The notes under the pieces: model-generated
Databases searched by the model: none
What the model was told of the DNA's origin: nothing
Seen by the model: the letters and a program-made list of their open reading frames with translations, nothing else
Part shown: positions 1 to 5,032 of the stretch, piece by piece
Layout: the number at the start of each line of letters is the position of its first letter
Position numbering within the stretch: position 1 is the first letter of the stretch
NCBI GenBank assembly: GCA_043758125.1
Contig: JAYVOC010000249.1
Span: 1 to 5,032 of the forward strand
DNA: 5,032 nucleotides
Source of the DNA: JANXSD01 sp043758125
Lineage (GTDB): Bacteria; Bacteroidota; Bacteroidia; AKYH767-A; OLB10
Direction of reading: 5' to 3'
Translations under genes and position numbers: made by a program

Positions 1-103
1 CCTACAAGATTTAAGTTTATCTTGGCTAACAGATGGAGTTTACACAGTAAATATTTCTTCGGAAGGTTCGAAAATTAGTAAGAGACTGGTAGTAATGAAA
101 TAA
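1..103 (+). CDS. C-terminal end of a T9SS-secreted protein (type A sorting domain), 5' partial
   Basis: Reading from base 2, 33 codons stay open to a TAA at 101-103. The peptide contains LTDGVYTVNIS and ends in KRLVVMK. This is the usual last part of the Bacteroidota type A C-terminal sorting domain: a 'G-x-Y' beta strand, a short polar turn, then a basic K-R-L-V-V strand ending within a residue or two of a lysine. In that family the domain sends a protein with an N-terminal signal peptide through the T9SS outer-membrane translocon, where it is cleaved and the cargo is released or anchored. The functional part of this protein lies left of the window, so the cargo (enzyme, adhesin or other) cannot be named. 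It converges on the minus-strand genes across the repeat-bearing gap. The short length visible limits certainty, but the pattern is characteristic. Confidence 0.8.
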   Translation, partial: LQDLSLSWLTDGVYTVNISSEGSKISKRLVVMK

Positions 104-174
104 ATTAATGCTAGAAACCGAAATTTGGAATAAATTTTTTTAGAATGACCATTACTTATTTACAATTCCTCAAA

Positions 175-386
175 CTTGAGTACGATCTAAGATTGCAAAG
201 GTGTGGCTGTGGTCAAGCGTAATCCACGATAGCTATTGGGACGAACAATCAATTGATGAACCGATGAAGAAAATAAATAACTTGACCACAATCTACGATA
301 GCAAACGTGCGGTTGTGGTCAAGCGTAATCCACGATAGCTATCGGGACGAACTATCAATTGATGTACCGATGATGTAAATAGAAAG
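175..386. repeat. Two tandem copies of a ~106-bp repeat with internal palindromes
   Basis: Unit 1 (175-280) and unit 2 (281-386) align without gaps at an offset of exactly 106 bases. Over the best part, 175-267 against 281-373, I count 11 differences in 93 positions; the 13-base tails are more diverged. The core from the shared GTGGTCAAGCG (209-219 and 315-325) to CCGATGA (261-267 and 367-373) is best conserved. Unit 2 contains a perfect 12-base palindrome CGATAGCTATCG (333-344), changed at one base in unit 1 (CGATAGCTATTG, 227-238). Unit 2 also has a perfect 11-bp inverted repeat, CTTGACCACAA (281-291) with TTGTGGTCAAG (313-323). A sub-repeat ATC(T/C)ACGATAGC occurs twice in unit 2 (291-302, 328-339). 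No reading frame is conserved, so this looks like a non-coding intergenic repeat family. I cannot tell whether other copies exist in the genome. Confidence 0.85.
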
Positions 387-434
387 CACCGCATTTTGTA
401 TTTCAATTAATGGCAATTGTAGTTAGCACAAAGT

Positions 435-458
435 TCAATTGATAGTTGGTTACGCTTG
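435..458 (-). repeat. Inverted partial copy of the intergenic repeat
   Basis: TCAATTGATAGTT (435-447) is the exact reverse complement of AACTATCAATTGA in repeat unit 2 (350-362). Two bases further on, TTACGCTTG (450-458) is the exact reverse complement of CAAGCGTAA, present in both units (214-222 and 320-328). The two blocks occur in the order expected for an inverted copy, but the roughly 21 bases that separate them in unit 2 (including the CGATAGCTATCG palindrome) are replaced by 2 bases. The simplest reading is a third, inverted copy with an internal deletion. Chance matching of two ordered blocks is unlikely but not excluded in AT-rich DNA. Confidence 0.6.
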
Positions 459-471
459 TGTCTTTTCTTTG

Positions 472-504
472 GTTACTTTCTTTTGGTGTGCAAAAGAAAG
501 TGAC
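472..504. repeat. Long perfect-stem hairpin, probable dispersed palindromic repeat
   Basis: The left arm GTTACTTTCTTTT (472-484) pairs with the right arm AAAAGAAAGTGAC (492-504) over 13 positions, twelve Watson-Crick and one G-T at 474/502. A further G-C pair (485/491) closes a five-base loop. The preceding TCTTTTCTTTG (461-471) extends the pyrimidine-rich character. No T run follows the stem on either strand, so it is not a standard intrinsic terminator. From memory, very similar 'ggttactttctttt...aaaagaaagtaac' hairpins are scattered between genes in many bacterial genomes, Bacteroidota included. I therefore call it a dispersed intergenic palindrome that may still stabilise or end transcripts from the convergent neighbours. 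Confidence 0.65.
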
Positions 505-604
505 AGAACAAAATAGGATAACAATTATTTATTAATCCAAAAAGAATTTGCTTTGCGTTCATCTAAAACGACTCCTTATTACAATTAAGTTGAATAATAC
601 CTTA

Positions 605-639
605 CTTCTTATAAAAAAATTAATTTTTCTTATAAGAAG
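605..639 (-). terminator. AT-rich stem-loop across the stop codon of the glycosyltransferase gene (weak terminator candidate)
   Basis: CTTCTTATAA (605-614) and TTATAAGAAG (630-639) form a perfect 10-bp inverted repeat. After one mismatch (615/629), four further A-T pairs (616-619 with 625-628) leave the loop TTAAT (620-624). The TAA stop codon (620-622) therefore sits in the loop, and the last codons of the gene form one arm. The minus-strand transcript would form this stem at its 3' end. The stem is nearly all A-T and is not followed by a clear U tract, so it may act in transcript 3'-end protection or be a weak terminator. It may also be chance, since the encoded peptide end is lysine-rich and AT-rich. 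Confidence 0.3.
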
Positions 640-1354
640 AATACCATCCTTTCACTTTCATACTAATCACACCGAAGATGGCTTCTTTAAAAATTCCACC
701 GCTCATCTTCGATTGACCTTCGCTACGATCTGTAAAAATAATCGGAACTTCTTTTATCTTGAAACCTAATTTCCAAGAAGCAAATTTCATTTCTATTTGA
801 AATGCATATCCAGTAAAACGAATTTTATCGAAGTCTAATGTTTCTAAAACTTTTCGCTTGTAGCAAACAAATCCTGCTGTGGTATCTCGTATATCCATAC
901 CCGTTACGATACGAACGTACATCGATGCAAAGTACGACATCATCACTCTTCCCATAGGCCAGTTCACCACATTTACTCCTGTGATATAACGCGAGCCAAT
1001 ACTCATATCTGCACCACCAATAACGCAAGCGTTGAGCAATCGAACAAGATCATCGGGATTATGTGAAAAGTCAGCATCCATCTCAAAAATATAATTGTAC
1101 TTTGTTTGTAATCCCCAACGGAAACCGTGAATATATGCTGTTCCTAGTCCTAGTTTTCCTGCACGTTGTTCCATGAAAATGCGATCAGGATATTCGGCTT
1201 GCAAATTTTTTACAATCTCAGCAGTGCCATCTTGTGAATTATCATCAACAACAAGCAAATGAAAAGGATGAGGCAAGTTCATCACCGTGCGCAACATTTT
1301 GCCGATGTTTTCTTTCTCGTTGTAAGTGGGGATGATAACTAAGCAGTCGGACAC
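620..1354 (-). CDS. Dpm1-like polyprenol-phosphate mannosyltransferase (GT2 family)
   Basis: A 244-residue cytoplasmic GT-A fold glycosyltransferase of family 2. Members move a sugar, classically mannose from GDP-mannose, onto a polyprenyl phosphate carrier at the inner face of the membrane; the lipid-linked sugar then serves envelope or protein glycosylation. Visible motifs are PTYNEKENI (9-17), the nucleotide-binding DDNSQDGT (37-44), the acceptor-side GKLGLGTAYIHG (66-77), the metal-binding DADFSH (93-98, a D-x-D), GSRY (120-123), DTTAGFVCYKRKVL and GYAFQIEMKF. The whole protein is the minimal Dpm1 domain, with no C-terminal GtrA or ArnT-type membrane helices. The start is GTG at 1354-1352: no in-frame ATG lies between it and the upstream stop at 1405-1403, and the next internal Met (residue 20) would lose PTYNE. 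The DHS-like gene ends 81 bp upstream. The fold and family are clear; the sugar and carrier are inferred. Confidence 0.9.
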   Translation of the reverse strand: MSDCLVIIPTYNEKENIGKMLRTVMNLPHPFHLLVVDDNSQDGTAEIVKNLQAEYPDRIFMEQRAGKLGLGTAYIHGFRWGLQTKYNYIFEMDADFSHNPDDLVRLLNACVIGGADMSIGSRYITGVNVVNWPMGRVMMSYFASMYVRIVTGMDIRDTTAGFVCYKRKVLETLDFDKIRFTGYAFQIEMKFASWKLGFKIKEVPIIFTDRSEGQSKMSGGIFKEAIFGVISMKVKGWYSSYKKN

Positions 1355-1435
1355 GCCTCGCAGATTGATTGTTGATTGGTAAAAATAATGTAAAACTAGA
1401 TGCTATCTATTTTCGAATTTTTGTTTACACAGAAA

Positions 1436-2410
1436 TTACATCTTTAATATCCATGCAAATACTAATGGCGCAACGATACTTGCATCCGACTCGATGATAA
1501 ATTTAGGAGTATGAATATCAAGTTTTCCCCAAGTAATCTTTTCGTTTGGAACTGCTCCAGAATATGAACCGTAGCTCGTTGTTGAATCAGAAATCTGGCA
1601 GAAATAACTCCAGAAAGGAATTTTTTCCATCTCCATATCTTGATAAAGCATTGGCACTACACAAATTGGAAAATCACCAGCGATACCGCCACCAATCTGG
1701 AAGAAACCTACTCCTTTGCCCTCTGAATTATTGATATACCAGTTTGAAAGCCACATCATGTATTCGATTCCACTTTTCATGGTTGATGGTTGAAGTTCGC
1801 CTTTGATGCAATACGAAGCGAAAATATTTCCCATCGTTGAATCTTCCCAACCTGGAACGATGATCGGAATGTTACGTTCAGCGGCAGCAATCATCCATGA
1901 ATTTTTTGGATCGATCTCATAATATTGCTCCATCTCTTTCGATAGAAGCATCTTGTACATATATTCATGAGGGAAAAAGCGTTCGCCAGCAACTTCTGCA
2001 TCTTTCCATTGCTTGAAGATATGCTTCTGAATCCTGCGAAAGGCTTCCTCTTCAGGAATGCAAGTATCGGTAACGCGGTTAAAGCCTCCTTCCAACAATT
2101 CCCACTCATCTTGAGGACTTAAATCACGATAATTAGGAACGCGTTTGTAATGCGAATGTGCTACCAAGTTCATAATGTCTTCCTCGAGATTGGCTCCTGT
2201 ACATGAAATAATATCCACTTTACCTTGTCGGATCATCTCTGCAAAAGAAATTCCTAGCTCGGCAGTACTCATCGCGCCCGCTAAAGTAACCATCATTTTA
2301 CCGCCTTCAAGCAAGTGTGTTTCATAGCCTTTAGCGGCATCCACCAATGCAGCAGCATTAAAATGAAGGTAATGTTTCTCAATAAATTGGGATATCGGTC
2401 CTCTTTCCAT
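1436..2410 (-). CDS. Deoxyhypusine synthase family protein (probable bacterial polyamine-type aminobutyltransferase)
   Basis: A 324-residue protein matching the deoxyhypusine synthase (DHS) fold along its length. In eukaryotes and archaea DHS uses NAD to transfer the aminobutyl group of spermidine to a lysine of eIF5A. Bacteria lack that substrate, and related enzymes such as plant homospermidine synthase act on free polyamines instead. Visible family blocks are MMVTLAGAMSTAELG (39-53), the NAD-region SCTGANLEED (69-78), PGWEDSTMGN (186-195), the glycine turn IGGGIAGDF (239-247), and GSYSGAVPNEKITWGK (281-296), whose final lysine matches the catalytic lysine (329 in human DHS). Several other active-site positions differ, as detailed in the findings. 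I chose the ATG at 2410-2408 because the family-like sequence starts at MERGPISQFIEKHY; a TTG at 2458 would add 16 unconvincing residues. No clear ribosome binding site precedes the ATG. It follows the membrane-protein gene by 55 bp. Family is near certain; substrate is unknown, with homospermidine-type chemistry one possibility. Confidence 0.9.
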   Translation of the reverse strand: MERGPISQFIEKHYLHFNAAALVDAAKGYETHLLEGGKMMVTLAGAMSTAELGISFAEMIRQGKVDIISCTGANLEEDIMNLVAHSHYKRVPNYRDLSPQDEWELLEGGFNRVTDTCIPEEEAFRRIQKHIFKQWKDAEVAGERFFPHEYMYKMLLSKEMEQYYEIDPKNSWMIAAAERNIPIIVPGWEDSTMGNIFASYCIKGELQPSTMKSGIEYMMWLSNWYINNSEGKGVGFFQIGGGIAGDFPICVVPMLYQDMEMEKIPFWSYFCQISDSTTSYGSYSGAVPNEKITWGKLDIHTPKFIIESDASIVAPLVFAWILKM

Positions 2411-2465
2411 GTTATGCGGATTTTTAAAATGTTCGGGTCGCAAAAATAGGAAAATCAATCCACCA

Positions 2466-2948
2466 TTAGCTATTCGAAGTGTCCTTTAAAGCACGAAATA
2501 ATTCATCAGCGCGGCTCGTTCCTACCAAAAGCTCTTTGCCATTCGCTAAAATAATCTTTACGGCATCTCTACCATTGGTATAAAATTTCACACGCTTGGT
2601 GTCATTCACTTTAAAGGCGGGATAATTGAGGTGGTAACGGTTATAGATTGTTTTTTCTGCCGAACAAATATCTTTCAACGGGACAATTACCACTTGATTT
2701 TTCCACATTCCACGCAATGTTAAATTTTCATTATCAACGCTGATGTGAATGTATTTTACGAAAAGTAAAACGATACTGAGCAATAGAATTAAAATTCCAA
2801 GTAGAAATAATATATCTGCATTTTGCATTCTGTTTTCAGAGTAGAAAAAGGCGATGAAGCAAAATATCGCCAACAGCATTCTAAAGGCGAGTGAATAGGA
2901 ATTAAATCCTAGATATTGTTTTTCCTCAAAGCGCATTGTCAGTTCCAT
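2466..2948 (-). CDS. Small two-helix membrane protein with a PH-like C-terminal half, function unknown
   Basis: A 160-residue hypothetical protein. Two hydrophobic segments, about residues 20-37 and 46-64, should form a short helical hairpin in the inner membrane, joined by a polar loop (SENRMQNAD). The rest (about 65-155) is soluble and looks mainly beta-stranded, with strands such as YIHISVDNENLTLRGMW and VKFYTNGRDAVKIILANGK, ending in a helix-like ADELFRALKD. This resembles the bacterial PH-like domains of small membrane proteins, whose role is mostly unknown. The ATG at 2948 overlaps the end of tilS by 23 bp; a second in-frame ATG at 2936-2934 (residue 5, giving MRFEEKQ) overlaps by 11 bp and may be the true start. 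The overlap implies co-transcription and possibly translational coupling with tilS, though a mechanistic link is not evident. No signal peptide cleavage site is seen. PH-like is a by-eye fold judgement. Confidence 0.75.
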   Translation of the reverse strand: MELTMRFEEKQYLGFNSYSLAFRMLLAIFCFIAFFYSENRMQNADILFLLGILILLLSIVLLFVKYIHISVDNENLTLRGMWKNQVVIVPLKDICSAEKTIYNRYHLNYPAFKVNDTKRVKFYTNGRDAVKIILANGKELLVGTSRADELFRALKDTSNS

Positions 2949-4290
2949 GGGGTCGCCATTCTAAAGCTAATACTTGTTCGGTTTTTTCTGTAAGGCGATA
3001 ACGTTGATCGATACGCTGACCAATCACCCATGCAATATCTTCTCCTGCCATCAATACCCAGCTAATTTCTTTTGTTGTTAAAGGTACTTTATGATCTATA
3101 AAATAATCACTTAACTTCTGGCGATGTTCCAATCCCAAAGGGTAAAAATAATCTCCTTTGATCCATCTTCTACAGAGTAACGGATAATTTAACATTCCAG
3201 CGTCTAGGTAAGCAGTCTTTGGATCTTTATTTTGAAGCATAATCGGGAGGTCGAGATCGATCAATTGCATGCGCAACAATCCATCTGGTAAGGAAATGAC
3301 CGTATTTCCTTCTTCAACAATTATATCTAGTTCTTCGCTCACGTTCTGTAAAGATGTGATAATAATCTGATTTCGGTCAATAAGTACCCTAAAATTCTTT
3401 GAAAAAAAGATTTTACCTGTGCGGTTCTCTCGAATAGAAGTAGCAATTGTAGCAATAACATCCGCGTTAAACTGAAATTTGCTTAGAAAAGGATGCAACA
3501 AACTATTGAGTGCAGCATGATCAGCAATAGTTTCCGTTTTTAGAACCGTTGAATTTATTTCTTCATAAATCAAGTTGTTAAGTTTATACTCAATAAATTC
3601 TTCCATTAAAATGGAACTCTCCAACATTATTTTACTGAAATCAATTAACGTTTTTTCTAGTGATGGATTGATTTGTTTTAAGATAGGCAATACTTCTAAA
3701 CGAATTAAATTGCGATGATAATCTTTACTTTGATTACTACTATCTTCTCTCCACTTTAAATTTTTTGAAAGTGCATATTGATCTAATTCTTTACGTGTGA
3801 ATGGTAATAGAGGACGAATAATATTTCCGTTTCTTGCAGCAATACCTTTTAATCCTGATAATCCTGTACCACGAATAAGATTTAGTAAAATTGTTTCTGC
3901 ATTATCATTTGCATGATGCGCTGTTACGATAGATGTATAGCCGTGTGCCACACATAATTCATCAAACCATTGATAACGTAAATCACGCGCCGCCATCTGA
4001 ATGGAAATTTTATTTTCGATCGCATATATTTCCGTTTGAAATGAATGTTGATAAACGGGAACTTTTATTTTATCACCATATTCCTCAACAAATATTGCAT
4101 CAGCATCTGACTCAACACCTCTTAAATTAAAATTACAATGTGCAATAGTAATGTCATAGCCAAGTTGATGCAAAATTTCCAGCAACAACATAGAATCCAA
4201 TCCGCCACTCACTGCCAACAACAACCGATCATCTTGCTGGAACAATCGATGCTGGTGTATATGCTGCTGTACTTTTTTTATTAACGACAT
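2926..4290 (-). CDS. tilS: tRNA(Ile)-lysidine synthetase
   Basis: A 454-residue cytoplasmic enzyme that uses ATP and lysine to convert C34 in the CAU anticodon of tRNA-Ile2 to lysidine, switching it from Met to Ile (AUA) decoding; the gene is normally essential. The N-terminal PP-loop ATPase domain shows the SGGLDS P-loop (28-33), HCNFNLRG (51-58), AARDLRY (100-106), TAHHANDNAET (123-133) and RGTGLSGLKG (140-149), with RPLLPFTR following at 159-166. A less conserved, probably helical middle (about 200-300) is followed by the C-terminal tRNA-binding domain (about 365-444), marked by RRWIKGDYFYPLG, KLSDYFIDHKVP and the final LALEWRP. Length fits the long form of the family. The ATG at 4290 lies 7 bp after the pabB stop; AAGGGA (4299-4294) overlaps that stop and could act as a close-spaced ribosome binding site. 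Its end overlaps the membrane-protein gene. All diagnostic motifs are intact. Confidence 0.97.
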   Translation of the reverse strand: MSLIKKVQQHIHQHRLFQQDDRLLLAVSGGLDSMLLLEILHQLGYDITIAHCNFNLRGVESDADAIFVEEYGDKIKVPVYQHSFQTEIYAIENKISIQMAARDLRYQWFDELCVAHGYTSIVTAHHANDNAETILLNLIRGTGLSGLKGIAARNGNIIRPLLPFTRKELDQYALSKNLKWREDSSNQSKDYHRNLIRLEVLPILKQINPSLEKTLIDFSKIMLESSILMEEFIEYKLNNLIYEEINSTVLKTETIADHAALNSLLHPFLSKFQFNADVIATIATSIRENRTGKIFFSKNFRVLIDRNQIIITSLQNVSEELDIIVEEGNTVISLPDGLLRMQLIDLDLPIMLQNKDPKTAYLDAGMLNYPLLCRRWIKGDYFYPLGLEHRQKLSDYFIDHKVPLTTKEISWVLMAGEDIAWVIGQRIDQRYRLTEKTEQVLALEWRPHGTDNAL

Positions 4291-4297
4291 TAGTCCC

Positions 4298-5032
4298 TTA
4301 TTGCTTATTCTTAATTTTCGTAATTCGCCACATATTGGCCCCTATGGGGTAATTTTTAATTATTTCCAACAGTGCTTTCGCTTTTAACAAACATTCTTCA
4401 TATTCACTCTCTGCATCACTTTTATCTGTTATCGCACTTCCTGCAGGAATCAACACTGTTTTTGTTTCTTCATTGTAAAAGATACTTCGTATAATCACAT
4501 TAAAATCAAAATTATTTTCCGGACTAATATATCCAACGGCACCCGAAAATAATCCACGTTGAAACGATTCGAATTGTTCGATAAATTGCATCGCAGAAAT
4601 TTTTGGAGCGCCTGTCATGGATCCCATTGGAAATAAAGATTTCAAAATATCCGTAAAGGAAATATTTTCTTTTATCTCTGCTGAAATCGTTGAAATCAAT
4701 TGATATACTTGTGGAAATTCATACAAACCAAATAACTCTTCAACTTGTACTGTTCCTCGTTTTGCAATACGACTTAAATCGTTTCTAACAAGATCAACAA
4801 TCATTACATTTTCTGCACGTTCTTTTTCACTGCTGACTAATTCTACTTTTAATTCTTTATCAATAATTGGATCTGACGATCTTCTAGCAGTTCCTTTAAT
4901 TGGCTGACTAAATATTTTATTTCCTTCCTTACGAATAAATCTTTCCGGACTAGCACTCAAGAGCCAACGATTTTCCATCCTATAAAAACAGGAAAGTGGA
5001 GCAGGAGATTTTATAGATAATTCATTCCAAAT
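4298..5032 (-). CDS. pabB: Aminodeoxychorismate synthase component I (chorismate-binding enzyme), 5' end beyond the window
   Basis: The C-terminal 244 residues of a chorismate-utilising enzyme. PabB converts chorismate, with ammonia from a PabA-type glutaminase, to 4-amino-4-deoxychorismate, the precursor of p-aminobenzoate and folate. The reading frame stays open past the first ATG (4978) to the window edge, through family-like sequence (SPAPLSCFYR before LLSASPERF), so that ATG is internal. Motifs are SASPERF, QPIKGTARR, KERAENVMIVDLVRNDLSR, FPMGSMTGAPK, GLFSGAVGYISPENNFDFNVIIRS, AGSAITDKSDAESEYEE. The lysine in PIKGT (codon 4897-4895) favours PabB: that lysine is the nucleophile in PabB, whereas anthranilate synthase TrpE usually has alanine (PIAGT). 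The glycine-rich GGGIV of enterobacterial enzymes is GSAIT here, which I believe is common in this phylum. It stops 7 bp before tilS and is probably the upstream member of that operon. TrpE or a salicylate/isochorismate-type relative is less likely. Confidence 0.88.
   Translation of the reverse strand: MWNELSIKSPAPLSCFYRMENRWLLSASPERFIRKEGNKIFSQPIKGTARRSSDPIIDKELKVELVSSEKERAENVMIVDLVRNDLSRIAKRGTVQVEELFGLYEFPQVYQLISTISAEIKENISFTDILKSLFPMGSMTGAPKISAMQFIEQFESFQRGLFSGAVGYISPENNFDFNVIIRSIFYNEETKTVLIPAGSAITDKSDAESEYEECLLKAKALLEIIKNYPIGANMWRITKIKNKQ

Larger units (their letters stand above)
104..619. other. Intergenic region between convergent genes, rich in repeats
   Basis: About 516 bases lie between the stop of the plus-strand T9SS cargo gene and the stop of the minus-strand glycosyltransferase. 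I see no supported protein gene or tRNA. A short plus-strand reading frame beginning at 548 runs mostly antisense to the glycosyltransferase gene and looks like a shadow. The stretch holds a tandem repeat pair (175-386), an inverted partial copy (435-458) and a strong hairpin (472-504), each listed separately. Bases 104-174 and 505-604 are AT-rich and otherwise featureless to my eye. Being the downstream end of two convergent transcription units, the gap must contain transcription ends, but no textbook terminator with a stable GC stem and a following T run is present. Confidence 0.8.

Noticed and set aside
118..141. Possible terminator after the T9SS cargo gene: CCGAAATTTGG followed by seven T at 135-141
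   Set aside because: At most four base pairs with a three-base loop, and a gap before the T run; far too weak to call an intrinsic terminator.
175..386. CRISPR array
   Set aside because: Only two units of about 106 bp; similarity runs through the whole unit with no short repeat/unique spacer pattern, and no cas gene is present.
175..504. Insertion-sequence remnant
   Set aside because: There is no transposase fragment in any frame that I can see and no terminal inverted repeats with target duplications bounding the region; a small repeat family explains it with fewer assumptions.
548..769. 73-residue plus-strand reading frame at the 3' end of the Dpm1-like gene
   Set aside because: Most of it is antisense to a well-conserved gene, its composition (Leu/Ile/Lys/Asn/His-rich) is what AT-rich antisense gives, and it has no recognisable motif or ribosome binding site.
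1355..1435. Promoter for the Dpm1-like gene in the 81-bp gap
   Set aside because: The coding strand has near matches (TAGTTTTA, TATTTTTA) but no proper Bacteroidota TAnnTTTG box with an upstream TTG at suitable spacing.
2411..2458. N-terminal extension of the DHS-like protein from a TTG codon
   Set aside because: The extra 16 residues (MIFLFLRPEH...) do not look like family sequence and are not needed; the ATG at 2410 starts directly before the conserved block.
3933..4130. 65-residue plus-strand reading frame inside tilS
   Set aside because: Antisense to the conserved PP-loop domain of tilS, with no independent support.
4298..4978. Treating the ATG at 4978 as the real start of pabB
   Set aside because: The frame remains open to the window edge with family-like residues, and a 226-residue product would lack the N-terminal half of the chorismate-binding enzyme.

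Overview
The window looks like chromosomal DNA from a member of the Bacteroidota. Three things point there: the left edge carries the end of a type IX secretion (T9SS) sorting domain, a system confined to that phylum and close relatives; the DNA is AT-rich with few clear Shine-Dalgarno sequences; and the protein sequences resemble flavobacterial-type orthologues as I remember them. Genus and species cannot be told from the sequence.

Layout. Bases 1-103 are the last 33 codons of a plus-strand gene for a secreted or cell-surface T9SS cargo protein. Bases 104-619 contain no convincing gene. This gap separates two convergent transcription units and holds a structured repeat cluster: two tandem units of about 106 bp (175-386), an inverted partial copy of the same sequence (435-458), and a long hairpin (472-504). 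From 620 to the right edge five genes lie on the minus strand in the order pabB (cut by the edge), tilS, a small two-helix membrane protein, a deoxyhypusine-synthase-like gene, and a Dpm1-like polyprenol-phosphate glycosyltransferase. The first four are tightly packed (gap of 7 bp, overlap of 23 or 11 bp, gap of 55 bp) and are probably co-transcribed. The glycosyltransferase follows after 81 bp and may be co-transcribed or have its own promoter.

How the genes relate. They form no single pathway: folate precursor synthesis (PabB), tRNA-Ile decoding (TilS), an NAD-dependent aminobutyl-transferase-type enzyme probably acting on polyamines (DHS-like), and lipid-linked sugar supply for envelope or protein glycosylation (Dpm1-like). 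It reads as a housekeeping operon rather than a defence or mobile island.

No CRISPR array, transposase, tRNA or rRNA is visible. The items most worth a second look are the repeat cluster at 175-504 and the DHS-like enzyme, which keeps the catalytic lysine but differs at several positions that contact spermidine or NAD in the eukaryotic enzyme. I found no clear evidence of an undescribed multi-gene system.
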